NCBI GenBank assembly: GCA_023818965.1
Contig: JAMWCD010000012.1
Location: 1-64,000 of the forward strand
Direction of reading: 5' to 3'
Source of the DNA: Candidatus Omnitrophota bacterium
Lineage (GTDB): Bacteria; Ratteibacteria; UBA8468; B48-G9; DTJG01
Length of the DNA: 64,000 bases
The notes beneath the pieces are model-generated. The model worked only from the letters and a program-made list of their open reading frames with translations, was not told where the DNA came from and did no database searches. The position numbers and the translations under genes were made by a program. Position 1 is the stretch's first letter. Each line of letters begins with the position of its first letter. Positions 33,967 to 43,308 of this stretch are shown here, piece by piece.

Positions 33967-36134
33967 TTTTTTGCGTTCCTTTCAGGCGCAAAAACAAGGA
34001 AACCCAGCGGCGGGAGGGTTATCTCAATGCTCTGCTGGAAACCGTGGATTGGTGTTTGCTTTGTTTTGACAAGACCAAAATTTCCTGTGTTGGAACCCCA
34101 GTAAAAAAAAGAATCACTGTTAAGGATTTCAACATAATTACACAGGTAAGGCACTCCTATCAAATATTTATGTCTCGGGACAGGTGTAAAATTAAAGACA
34201 AAAATCAGATGATTGTCTTTTTTCTTATTCCATCTTATAAATGACACAACTGAATTATCAACATCTGAAAAATCTATCCACTGAAAACATTCGTGGTTTG
34301 ATTCATTTTCGTGCATTGCTGAATTATTTTTATAGAGATGATTGAGGTCTTTGATAAGATTGAATATTCCCCTGTGGCTTTCATATTTCAAAAGAAACCA
34401 GTCAATTTCTTTATCACAGTTCCATTCATTCCTCTGAGCAAATTCATCTGACATAAAAATGAGCTTTTTCCCTGGATGACCGAATTGCCATCCATAAAGA
34501 AGACGGAGATTTGCAAATTTCTGCCAGTCATCACCTGGCATTTTTTCAAGCAATGACTTTTTGCCATGTACAACCTCATCATGTGAAAGAGGAAGAATAT
34601 AGTTTTCTGAAAAGGCATAGAGGAAACTAAAGGTAATATCATTAAAGTGATATTTTCTGAAAATCGGATCTTTTGATAAAAAATTCAAACTATCATGCAT
34701 CCATCCTAAATTCCATTTAAAACCAAAACCAAGACCACCGAGATGCACAGGCATTGTTACACCAGGCCAGGCAGTGGATTCCTCTGCTACTGTAAAAGCA
34801 TATGTGTATTTTCCATACAAAATGGTATTAAATTTTTTCAAAAATTCAATTGCCTCGAGATTTTCTCTTCCGCCATAAATATTTGGAATCCATTCTCCCT
34901 CTTTTCTTGAATAATCAAGATAAAGCATTGAAGCAACAGCATCAACTCTCAGCCCATCGATATGATATGTATCAATCCAGTTATTTGCACTTCCTAAAAG
35001 GAAATTTGATACTTCTCTTCTTCCATAATTAAAAATTGCACTTTTCCAGTCAGGATGTTCCCCTTTTCTCGGGTCCTGGTGCTCATAAAGATGTGTCCCA
35101 TCAAAACGATAAAGACCATGCGCATCTTTTGGAAAATGGGCAGGCGTCCAGTCAAGGATCACTGCAATGTTATTTCTGTGACATAGATCGACAAAAAATT
35201 TAAAATCATCAGGATTACCATATCTTGATGTTGGAGCATAATAACCGGTTACCTGATATCCCCATGATGTATCAAGTGGATGTTCTGCAACAGGTAAAAG
35301 TTCTATACAATTGAAACCTGCTTCTTTCACATAATCAATAATTTCAGGAGCGAGTTGGCTGTAATTCAAAAAGTTATTGTCCTTTGTTCTTCGCCACGAA
35401 CCTAAATGAACCTCGTAAATACTCAGCGGACGATCAATCAAATCTTTTTTTTGTTGTTTCAAAAATTCTTCATCCTTCCAGACATAACTACTTTTCCATG
35501 TCAATGATGCAGTTTTTGGCCTCTGTTCAAAATAACTGCCATAAGGGTCTGATTTCAAAATCAATTCGTTATTATGCGTAAGAATTTCAAATTTGTAGGG
35601 AATATTTGGCTTTACTTCTGGTATAAATATCTCCCAGACACCTGAACTACCGAGAACCCTCATCTGATGTCTTCTGCCATCCCATTGATTAAAATCTCCT
35701 ACAACACTGACTCTTTTTGCATTTGGTGCCCAAACACTGAAATTATATCCTTCAACATTCTCAATAATACGGAACATTGCTCCCATCTTTTTGAAAATTT
35801 CAAAATGATTGCCTTCATTAAAAAGATGTAAATCCATTTCTCCAAAAATTGAACAATCAAATTGATAGGCATCAAAAAATTCTTCTGTTCTACCATTGCT
35901 ATATTCTGCTTTTACTCTGTATTGAAATTTTCTATCAAAATATTTCTCAAAAATCCCTGATTCAATGTGATTGAGGCAAAATTCCTTCAAACTGATACAA
36001 TCAATGACACAAACCTTTTTTGCTTCAGGCACAAAAACACGCAATATATAACCATCATCCTTTTTTTGCCATGAAAGTATTTCAAATGGATTATGATACT
36101 CGTAGTTGACAAGTTTTCTTATTCTCTCATCCAT
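33963..36134 (-). CDS. glgB: 1,4-alpha-glucan branching enzyme
   Basis: A 723-residue GH13 enzyme that introduces alpha-1,6 branches into glycogen. An extra N-terminal N1 module precedes a CBM48 domain (about 125-220, FSVWAPNAKRVSVVGDFNQWDG). The catalytic barrel has DWTPAHFP, GLRVDAVASML (nucleophile Asp), VAEEST (acid/base Glu) and LPLSHDEVVHGK. The short C-terminal beta domain ends in LPPLGFLVF. It overlaps the M14 peptidase gene by 8 bases and the MFS gene by 4 bases. Confidence 0.95.
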   Translation of the reverse strand: MDERIRKLVNYEYHNPFEILSWQKKDDGYILRVFVPEAKKVCVIDCISLKEFCLNHIESGIFEKYFDRKFQYRVKAEYSNGRTEEFFDAYQFDCSIFGEMDLHLFNEGNHFEIFKKMGAMFRIIENVEGYNFSVWAPNAKRVSVVGDFNQWDGRRHQMRVLGSSGVWEIFIPEVKPNIPYKFEILTHNNELILKSDPYGSYFEQRPKTASLTWKSSYVWKDEEFLKQQKKDLIDRPLSIYEVHLGSWRRTKDNNFLNYSQLAPEIIDYVKEAGFNCIELLPVAEHPLDTSWGYQVTGYYAPTSRYGNPDDFKFFVDLCHRNNIAVILDWTPAHFPKDAHGLYRFDGTHLYEHQDPRKGEHPDWKSAIFNYGRREVSNFLLGSANNWIDTYHIDGLRVDAVASMLYLDYSRKEGEWIPNIYGGRENLEAIEFLKKFNTILYGKYTYAFTVAEESTAWPGVTMPVHLGGLGFGFKWNLGWMHDSLNFLSKDPIFRKYHFNDITFSFLYAFSENYILPLSHDEVVHGKKSLLEKMPGDDWQKFANLRLLYGWQFGHPGKKLIFMSDEFAQRNEWNCDKEIDWFLLKYESHRGIFNLIKDLNHLYKNNSAMHENESNHECFQWIDFSDVDNSVVSFIRWNKKKDNHLIFVFNFTPVPRHKYLIGVPYLCNYVEILNSDSFFYWGSNTGNFGLVKTKQTPIHGFQQSIEITLPPLGFLVFAPERNAKK

Positions 36135-37254
36135 AAAAATGTTTGAGTGTTTTCATTGCCATTGTAAAAACCTTTAATCCTCTTTTTCCTGATTGAAATG
36201 GTCCTGCTGTACCACCATTGATTTCATAGAATACATGTGGAATATTGTATCTCAATGCAAGTTGATACTCAAAACTGTTTTTCCAGTGGATTTCTGGTTC
36301 TATCCATGTAGATGGGGCATCTGTTTGAAGCCGCAGGGTATCACACAGTGCTTGATATATTGTTTTCTGTCGCGTATCACTAAAAACATCATAAGGAACC
36401 TGATACCAGCCATCATACGGATATTCAGAGTTTGCTCTCCATCCAAGATAGCAGTGAAAATTTATCCACAGACATAGTGGTCGTGAAGTGGCAAGATTCC
36501 ACAGCAATTCTCCTTCTTTTGAAGGTGCCTGTGCTGCAAAAGGATTTTCACCAAAAACCTGATAGAGGTCTATACCTTCATCGGTGAAACAGTTTCTTCC
36601 TGCAACATTTCCGTCTGGATTGACAATTGGAATAATTTCAAAGAGGAAATCATTTCTCAACTCTTTTGCTTCTGGAAGTGAAGATGTAATAAAATCAATA
36701 ACAGCACGTACAGCCCAGATTCCTGGAAACTCCACAGGATGTTGCCCTGCAATACACATCACAACTGGTTTATTTGTATTTCCTGTTCTTATTCCCATAA
36801 TATCCCTGTTTCCGAATGATTTACCAGGAACAAAAAATTCGCAATTCTTTCTTTCTTTTACAATCTTGTTTATAAAATCACAGGTGTCAGAATACGAACA
36901 AACCCAGTTGTTTGTTACACGAATTTTTTGTTCAGGCATTAGAAACAATGAAATTTCTATATGGTCATCAAAACATTTACAATAAGATTTGTCCAGCGGT
37001 AAAAATCTTCTTCCATCCTTTGAGACCCATATTGTTGTTGGAAAATGTGAAATAAAACCATCAGGGTCATTGATATCTGGATCATGCCACACTTCAATTG
37101 TAATATCTTTTTTTTCAGAACTTATCACATCAAAGCAGAAGTAATAACAATAAACCTTTTTATCTCCTTTTACCTGGCATCTGAATCTATCGCTTGAAAT
37201 TTGCTGGAAGTTTTTTCCATTACCGCATTCAAAGTCAGATGAAAATTTCACCAT
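36127..37254 (-). CDS. M14-family zinc carboxypeptidase-like protein
   Basis: A 375-residue protein with a beta-rich N-terminal domain (about 1-130) and an M14 peptidase domain. The zinc-binding GQHPVEFPG (HxxE), NPDG, the NFHCY histidine and a C-terminal FYEING glutamate, a candidate catalytic residue, are present. It lacks a signal peptide, so it should be cytoplasmic. That resembles cytosolic-carboxypeptidase/M14_6-like members. It sits between GH57 and glgB in a glycogen operon with no obvious peptide substrate. Deacylation of a non-peptide amide is an alternative. Confidence 0.72.
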   Translation of the reverse strand: MVKFSSDFECGNGKNFQQISSDRFRCQVKGDKKVYCYYFCFDVISSEKKDITIEVWHDPDINDPDGFISHFPTTIWVSKDGRRFLPLDKSYCKCFDDHIEISLFLMPEQKIRVTNNWVCSYSDTCDFINKIVKERKNCEFFVPGKSFGNRDIMGIRTGNTNKPVVMCIAGQHPVEFPGIWAVRAVIDFITSSLPEAKELRNDFLFEIIPIVNPDGNVAGRNCFTDEGIDLYQVFGENPFAAQAPSKEGELLWNLATSRPLCLWINFHCYLGWRANSEYPYDGWYQVPYDVFSDTRQKTIYQALCDTLRLQTDAPSTWIEPEIHWKNSFEYQLALRYNIPHVFYEINGGTAGPFQSGKRGLKVFTMAMKTLKHFYG

Positions 37255-37263
37255 TTTTCCCTC

Positions 37264-39240
37264 CTATACAGTCCAGTCATCATCAAAAATTTTTTTCTTA
37301 AACACAACAAATCCTGCAGGTGGAATACGAATTTCAGTATCAGATGTTTTCAGTTTCAATGCAAATGCAACATCATCGTTTGAACCAATTTTTTCCCATG
37401 GAATTTTTATTTCAAGAAAATCCACAAGGGCAATATTTTCGAAAACAAAATTTCCCTCTGGTATGTCAAAGGAAAAAATCACTCCTTTTTCTTTTATTTC
37501 AACAGAAATGGCTCTGAATACTTTCTGAGAGATATCTAACCTGAAATACAGATTTTTCATATCGTATCCATAGAAAAGTTTCTTTACAGGTAAATCAAAT
37601 GGTTGAAATGTTGTCCATAGTTGCTCAATCTTTATCTCTGAAGCACCTGACCACTCAAAAAAGGATGTCAGTTTCCCATCAATGGTTGCTGTAATTGCCC
37701 TATCAGGTTGACCTATCTGCGTTGCTGGAAGGTATGCACTCATGACCTCCTGCGGTGTTTTCAGTCCGATGGTTTGATAGATACTGGAAATAATTGCCTG
37801 GAACAATGAATAAAACTTCGTTTTTGTCGTAATATCAGCAGATACACTCATCCACCAGAAAAAATCACTTGATTCAGCCATCAAAATGAGATTTCGTAAT
37901 CCATCATGAAGTGGAGTTTTACCAGTTTGCTGGTAAACTGTTTTTCTGGCATTTGCAAGTATCTGCCATAATCTATTGGCATCAGGATTTCCAATCCAGT
38001 TATCAAAATGCAGTCCCATCCAGGAGCCCGGTGGTATATTTGAAAGAGAAATGTTTTTCATTGAAAGATTACATGCAGAACTGAAAGTGATTGGTTTGAT
38101 TTTTTTGCTTGAATTGATGCGACCATAAAACTCGGGTAAAAAAATACTTCCACCATCCCTGTACCATTCCCACGGGTTTTCTCCGTCAAGAATGATTGTA
38201 AGAATTTTCTCATTGTTTTCTGAAAAATCTTCGATCTTTTTGAAAAGGTCTTCTGCTGCAGATTTTTCATCCCACCAGTGGTAAACAAATCCAATCCTGT
38301 CTGAAAACTCATGATTTCTGAAAAATATGCAGAATGAATTTTTCCATCTGTAAATTGTTGAAGAAATTTCTTTATCTGCAACATCTGTGTTATGCAAAAT
38401 CTGTTCATCAGCACCAATCCATTTAATATTACAGTCAACCAGCATATCAAGTATCTCATTGCTGATAGAACCTTCTGCAGGCCAGATACCAGAAACATTT
38501 TTACCAAAGATTTTTTCTGCTGTTTCAAATCCCATTTCAATATGACCTCTAACATCTTCTGGATAGCGAAATTCAATGTCTGGAATTTGAAGGGATGTTT
38601 TTGTTTTTTTTGCTATAGATAAATCATAAACCAGTGGCATAATTGGATGATAACCTGGAGTAATACTGATTTCTATCAAACCACTATTCCATAAATTGTT
38701 GTAAAAACCAAGTGTTTGTGAAAAAATTTCTTTCTCTAACTTTACAAGCATTTTCCTATCATCAGAGTCAAAACCAGCACCTTTTTCAATCAATTGTTTA
38801 ATTTCTGGAAACCATCTGACCATACAGGGATGGAAACATACAAGATGCATCCAGATCTTCATGTCAGAAATCTCCCTTTTTGAGATATCTTGTGAAAAAA
38901 ATTTTTCCATCAGTTTCCTCAAAATTTCGTTTTTGTTCTTAATCCTTTCAGGAATGTCCTCAAGAAATATCTTTATTTTTACACTGTCGTTTTCACTGTC
39001 TTCAATTAACATCTCTTGAAAAGAATCAATAATTTCTCCTTCATCAATTTTTTTTATCTGCAGGAGTAAAGGTACAGTAAAATTGCATGTAAGTGTTGTT
39101 CCTGATTCCTGAATCATTTTTGCCATAGGGTAATAATTATAGAGGGTTCTGAACGTGATGATTGCCCTTTCAATCCTGTTTGATCCAGGAAAAATGTACC
39201 AGGGCTGATGGAAATGCCACAAGAGATTAAGGTATGTCAT
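37264..39240 (-). CDS. glycoside hydrolase family 57 alpha-glucan enzyme
   Basis: A 658-residue cytoplasmic GH57 protein. The barrel opens with WHFHQPWY (H9, H11). The probable nucleophile is E256 in GIWPAEGS, and the probable acid/base is D352 in LDGENPWEW. Residues of about 505-658 look like a glucodextranase-type/DOMON-like beta domain, with IDGKLTSFFEWSGA and LEIKIPWEKIG. GH57 members include alpha-amylases, 4-alpha-glucanotransferases and branching enzymes. Since GlgB is present, an amylase or transferase is more likely. It overlaps glgA by 4 bases. Confidence 0.85.
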   Translation of the reverse strand: MTYLNLLWHFHQPWYIFPGSNRIERAIITFRTLYNYYPMAKMIQESGTTLTCNFTVPLLLQIKKIDEGEIIDSFQEMLIEDSENDSVKIKIFLEDIPERIKNKNEILRKLMEKFFSQDISKREISDMKIWMHLVCFHPCMVRWFPEIKQLIEKGAGFDSDDRKMLVKLEKEIFSQTLGFYNNLWNSGLIEISITPGYHPIMPLVYDLSIAKKTKTSLQIPDIEFRYPEDVRGHIEMGFETAEKIFGKNVSGIWPAEGSISNEILDMLVDCNIKWIGADEQILHNTDVADKEISSTIYRWKNSFCIFFRNHEFSDRIGFVYHWWDEKSAAEDLFKKIEDFSENNEKILTIILDGENPWEWYRDGGSIFLPEFYGRINSSKKIKPITFSSACNLSMKNISLSNIPPGSWMGLHFDNWIGNPDANRLWQILANARKTVYQQTGKTPLHDGLRNLILMAESSDFFWWMSVSADITTKTKFYSLFQAIISSIYQTIGLKTPQEVMSAYLPATQIGQPDRAITATIDGKLTSFFEWSGASEIKIEQLWTTFQPFDLPVKKLFYGYDMKNLYFRLDISQKVFRAISVEIKEKGVIFSFDIPEGNFVFENIALVDFLEIKIPWEKIGSNDDVAFALKLKTSDTEIRIPPAGFVVFKKKIFDDDWTV

Positions 39241-40661
39241 AGTTTTCCAATGGCTTTTTCGTAAAGTGAAACATACTGAACAATTGAATTGTTCCAGGAA
39301 AAATCAAGGGAAATAGCACGCTGGAAACAGTTTTCCATAAAAGAATTATCAGAATAAAGTGTGATTGCATTTTTCATTGCGTCTGCAAGCTCCAGGGGGT
39401 CAGGATTAATAAAAACAAGTCCCCACCCACTCTGTCGGGATTTATCAATGGGTTCAACAGTATCTGCCAGGCCACCTGTTTTTCTTACAACAGGGATTGT
39501 GCCATATTTTAAACTTATTAATTGCCCGAGCCCGCATGGTTCAAATCTTGAAGGCATCAGAAAAAAATCACTTCCTGCATAAATCTGACGCGCAACAGTA
39601 TCGTCAAAACCAATTTTTACTGCAATCTTTTCAGGATACTTTTTTGCCATATACATTATTGCATTCTCATATGCGGTTTCTCCTGTACCAAGGCAAATAA
39701 ACTGAAAATCAAACCCTTTAATATTTTCTATTGCGCCAATAATAAGATCAATTCCCTTTTGTTCAACAAGACGTCCAACGAATCCAAACAAAGGAATTTC
39801 TTTTGCTACCTGGAGACCAAATTTATCCTGCAGCATGATTTTGTTTTGCAGTTTCCCTTTTCTTGTACGATATTTTTTAAAAATGGCTTTATCAAAAAAT
39901 GGATTCCATTCTAGATAATCAATACCATTAAGAATACCTGTAATATCTTTTTCCCTTGTTTTCAACAGTCCTTCAAGTTTGCACCCAAATTCAGGTGTAA
40001 GGATTTCCTTTGCATAGGTTGGACTCACTGTGTTAATCATTTCAGAATGAACAATCCCTGCCTTCATGACATTAATGTTCCCATAAAATTCCAGTTCGTT
40101 CATGGTAAAAAATTCATCAGGCAATCCAAGAAAAGGAAATTGCTCTGGTGGAAATATTCCCTGATACGCAAGGTTATGAATTGTAAATACAGTCGCAGCA
40201 TTTAAATCCCTGTAGTAAAGCTTTCTGTAAAGTGGTAATAATGCTGTCTGCCAGTCATTGCAATGGAAAACATCAATTTTAATTTTCGCTGTTTTACAGC
40301 ATTCAAGCACTGCTTTTGAGAAAAAAGAAAACCTCAAAAGATTGTCAGGATAATCAACACCACCTTCTCCGTATAATTGATTTCTACTGAAGTACATTTC
40401 ATTGCCAATGAGATACACATTCTGATAATCTTTTAATTTCAAAAGTTGTGCCTTCTCAACCCTGTCCTTTGAAAAAAAGACATCGCATTCACCAACAACA
40501 TCGTACTGATACTTATCACATATATGTTTCAGTCCAGGCAGGAAAATTTTTGTATCAGCATATTTTGGAAGTTTTTTCAATAAAGCACCAGCAACATCAG
40601 CCAATCCTCCCACTTTCACAAATGGCACACATTCACATGAAACAATGGCAATACTTCTCAT
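39237..40661 (-). CDS. glgA: glycogen synthase
   Basis: A 474-residue GT5 glycogen synthase that transfers glucose from ADP-glucose to alpha-1,4-glucan. The N-terminal PFVKVGGLADVAGAL binds the nucleotide sugar. The C-terminal half has GFVGRLVEQKGIDL and the FEPCGLGQL and RKTGGLADTV motifs. Length is typical. It lies between galT and the GH57 gene, with a GGAG ribosome site, and together with glgC and glgB makes a complete glycogen synthesis set. Confidence 0.95.
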   Translation of the reverse strand: MRSIAIVSCECVPFVKVGGLADVAGALLKKLPKYADTKIFLPGLKHICDKYQYDVVGECDVFFSKDRVEKAQLLKLKDYQNVYLIGNEMYFSRNQLYGEGGVDYPDNLLRFSFFSKAVLECCKTAKIKIDVFHCNDWQTALLPLYRKLYYRDLNAATVFTIHNLAYQGIFPPEQFPFLGLPDEFFTMNELEFYGNINVMKAGIVHSEMINTVSPTYAKEILTPEFGCKLEGLLKTREKDITGILNGIDYLEWNPFFDKAIFKKYRTRKGKLQNKIMLQDKFGLQVAKEIPLFGFVGRLVEQKGIDLIIGAIENIKGFDFQFICLGTGETAYENAIMYMAKKYPEKIAVKIGFDDTVARQIYAGSDFFLMPSRFEPCGLGQLISLKYGTIPVVRKTGGLADTVEPIDKSRQSGWGLVFINPDPLELADAMKNAITLYSDNSFMENCFQRAISLDFSWNNSIVQYVSLYEKAIGKL

Positions 40662-40685
40662 TTTTTTCTCCTTTAATGGTAATTT

Positions 40686-41717
40686 TTATTGAACACTCAG
40701 GTCACGCAAAAATTGAGCAGCTTCCTCAGGCGGGGTTGGGTTAATATAAAAACCAGTACCCCATTCAAATCCACCAGGTCTTGTAAGCCGTGGCATAATT
40801 TCAATATGCCAGTGATAGTCCTTATCAATTGTCTGCCAGTACCCTGGATGTAAAAATCTGTTTGGAGCCGTATGAAATATGAAATTAAATGAAGGATTAC
40901 ATAATCCATTAATCAATTTTTTCAGTACCAGCCCGAGTATTTCAGCAAGAGAAATTCTTTCTCCATCAGATATTGAATCAAAATCAGGACTGTGTCGTAA
41001 TGGTAATAACCATAGTTCAAATGGAAATCTTGAAGCATAGGGAGTAAGAGCAATAAAATCCTTGTTCATGGCAACAATCCTTTCACCCCTTTCAATTTCA
41101 TCCTCAATAATATCACAGAAAATACATCGTTCTTTGTATTCATAATACCACTGCGTTCCTTTTAATTCTTCCTTGACCCTTTTCGGGGTTACTGGTGTTG
41201 CAATTAATTGAGTATGGGAATGATAAAGCGAAGCACCTGCTTCCTTACCATAGTTTTTGAAAATCATATTGTATTTAAACCTCTTATCATTTTTCAAATC
41301 CAGACTTCTCAATTGATATGTATAAATAACTCTTTCAAGTTGAGTTTGGGTAAAATCATGCATCTGTTGTTTATGGTCAGGTGTCTCAATAATCACTTCA
41401 TGTGCACCTATGCCATTCATTTTATCGAAAATGCCAACCCCTTTTTTATTAAGATCTCCTTCAATTCTCAGCGCAGGGTATTTGTTTGGAACAACCCTTA
41501 CAAGCCATCCTGGAGTATTTGGTTGGGAACCATTTTCCCTGATAGCAAATATTTCAGGTGGTGTCTTTGATTCATTTCCAGGACAGAAAGGACAAAAACG
41601 ACCTTCTTCTTCACTGGTCGTCTGACACATTTCAGAATAATCAGATGGTCTAAGTTTCCTTTCTGTTGCAATAATCACCCATCTTCCAATAACAGGATCT
41701 TTCCTGAGTTCTGGCAT
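40686..41717 (-). CDS. galT: galactose-1-phosphate uridylyltransferase
   Basis: A 343-residue HIT-superfamily enzyme. The zinc cysteines CPFC and CIFC and the nucleophilic histidine motif YHSHTQLIA (HxHxQ) are clear. It exchanges the UMP moiety between UDP-glucose and a hexose-1-phosphate. Placement between glgC and glgA recurs in thermophile and candidate-phylum glycogen clusters. There the true role may be feeding or draining glucose-1-phosphate rather than galactose catabolism. A GGAG ribosome site precedes the start. Confidence 0.85.
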   Translation of the reverse strand: MPELRKDPVIGRWVIIATERKLRPSDYSEMCQTTSEEEGRFCPFCPGNESKTPPEIFAIRENGSQPNTPGWLVRVVPNKYPALRIEGDLNKKGVGIFDKMNGIGAHEVIIETPDHKQQMHDFTQTQLERVIYTYQLRSLDLKNDKRFKYNMIFKNYGKEAGASLYHSHTQLIATPVTPKRVKEELKGTQWYYEYKERCIFCDIIEDEIERGERIVAMNKDFIALTPYASRFPFELWLLPLRHSPDFDSISDGERISLAEILGLVLKKLINGLCNPSFNFIFHTAPNRFLHPGYWQTIDKDYHWHIEIMPRLTRPGGFEWGTGFYINPTPPEEAAQFLRDLSVQ

Positions 41718-41735
41718 TTCTTCTCCTTTCTTAAA

Positions 41736-42953
41736 TTACCATTGATAGTCCTTCGGAATAACCACAATCCCTGTCTCACTCACAACAAATCTTTTTCTAT
41801 CTTCCTCAAGGTCATAACCAATTATTGTTCCCTGTGGTACAACCACATTTTTATCAATGATGGTCCTTCTAATTTTGCAGTATCTTCCAACATTGACCCT
41901 GTCAAACAATATTGAATCACTGACCTCAGCATAACTATTGATTCTTACCCATGATGAAAGCACACTTCGTATCACCTTACCTCCACTGATAATGCAACCA
42001 CCGCCAGCGATTGAATCAAGCATCATACCCATTCTATCACCCTGAGAAAAAACAGTTTTCAAAGGTGGAAGTTGTTCCTGAAATGTTCTGATGGGCCAGT
42101 CAGGGTCGTAAAGGTTAAGAACAGGTTCAACACTCACAAGATCCATATTAGCCTCGTAATATGCCTCAATCGTTCCAATATCCCTCCAGTATTTTGTCTC
42201 TTTGCGATTTTCATCAATAAATGGAAAAGCGAAAACCCTGTCCCTTCCGATCATTGAAGGAATAACATCTTTTCCAAAATCATGGGAACTTTCAGTTTTT
42301 TTTGCATCTTCAATAAGTCGTCTTACAAGGGTTTCTGTATTAAATAAATATATTCCCATTGATATTAAACAAACATTTGGATTATGTGGTGATGTTTTTG
42401 GATTTTCGGGCTTTTCCTCAAAACCAATTACCTGTTGATCTTCATTGATTTCAAGAACACCAAACCTTTTTGCTTCCTTTACAGATTCTTCAAATACACT
42501 GATGGTGAGGTCTGCATTTTTTTGTTTATGAAATTCAATCATTCTTCTGTAGTCCATTTTATAGATATGGTCTCCTGAAAGAATAAGAACCATATCAGGT
42601 TTTTCCTGATTAAGAAAATAAATGTTTTGAAAAACAGAATCTGCGGTTCCCAGGTACCAGTCAGTACCAATCCTCATCTGTGCAGGAATTACATCAACGA
42701 ATTCACCAAGTTCCCTGCTGAAAATGTTCCATCCTTCCCTGATATGTCTTTGAAGAGAATATGACTTATACTGAATGAGAACATAAATTTTTCTCAGTCC
42801 TGAATTAATGGCATTGCTCAAAGTAAAATCAATAATGCGATAAATCCCGCCAAAAGGCACAGACGGCTTTGCCCTGTCCCTTGTAAGTGGATATAATCGT
42901 TCTCCCTTCCCGCCTGCAAGAACAAGAGTAAGAATTTTTTCTTTTTTAATCAC
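41736..42953 (-). CDS. glgC: glucose-1-phosphate adenylyltransferase
   Basis: A 405-residue ADP-glucose pyrophosphorylase, the committed step of glycogen synthesis. The N-terminal LAGGKGERLYPLTRDRAKP binds nucleotide, GDHIYKMDY contains the catalytic Asp, and the C-terminal part is a beta-helix (RRTIIDKNVVVPQGTIIG). Length fits GlgC. It overlaps the receiver gene by 8 bases and lies 18 bases upstream of galT. Confidence 0.95.
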   Translation of the reverse strand: MIKKEKILTLVLAGGKGERLYPLTRDRAKPSVPFGGIYRIIDFTLSNAINSGLRKIYVLIQYKSYSLQRHIREGWNIFSRELGEFVDVIPAQMRIGTDWYLGTADSVFQNIYFLNQEKPDMVLILSGDHIYKMDYRRMIEFHKQKNADLTISVFEESVKEAKRFGVLEINEDQQVIGFEEKPENPKTSPHNPNVCLISMGIYLFNTETLVRRLIEDAKKTESSHDFGKDVIPSMIGRDRVFAFPFIDENRKETKYWRDIGTIEAYYEANMDLVSVEPVLNLYDPDWPIRTFQEQLPPLKTVFSQGDRMGMMLDSIAGGGCIISGGKVIRSVLSSWVRINSYAEVSDSILFDRVNVGRYCKIRRTIIDKNVVVPQGTIIGYDLEEDRKRFVVSETGIVVIPKDYQW

Positions 42954-43308
42954 CTATTAACTCCTTAACCTTTGCCACAAGTTCATCAAGTCCTGTTGAA
43001 CTTTTTATGATATACGCATCCGCTGCCCAGCTCATAAAATCTGTCTTATACTGCGGGTATGAAGTATAAATGATTACTGGAAGATTTTTCCTCTGTCCTA
43101 AAATGTTTGAAATTGTTTCAAGCCCGCTCATTTTAGGCATCCTGATATCAACAATGACAAGGTCAACACTGGTAGTCCCAAGAAGTTTCAAACCATCCTC
43201 TCCATTTGAAACAGCAAGCACCTCGTATCCATGTGTTTCAAGTGTTTCCTTATAAAGGATCCTCTGGTTGGCTTCATCCTCAATGAGAAGGATTTTCTTC
43301 TTTTTCAT
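42946..43308 (-). CDS. stand-alone response regulator receiver
   Basis: A 120-residue CheY-like receiver without an output domain. The acidic pair E10/D11, phosphoacceptor Asp54 (VIVDIRMP) and conserved Lys near 104 (YIIKSS) are in place. ATG 43308 is supported by AAGGAGG upstream; a longer reading would run inside the kinase gene. It overlaps the histidine kinase by 29 bases and glgC by 8 bases, so it is the partner of that kinase. With no DNA-binding part it must act through protein contact. Confidence 0.88.
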   Translation of the reverse strand: MKKKKILLIEDEANQRILYKETLETHGYEVLAVSNGEDGLKLLGTTSVDLVIVDIRMPKMSGLETISNILGQRKNLPVIIYTSYPQYKTDFMSWAADAYIIKSSTGLDELVAKVKELIGD

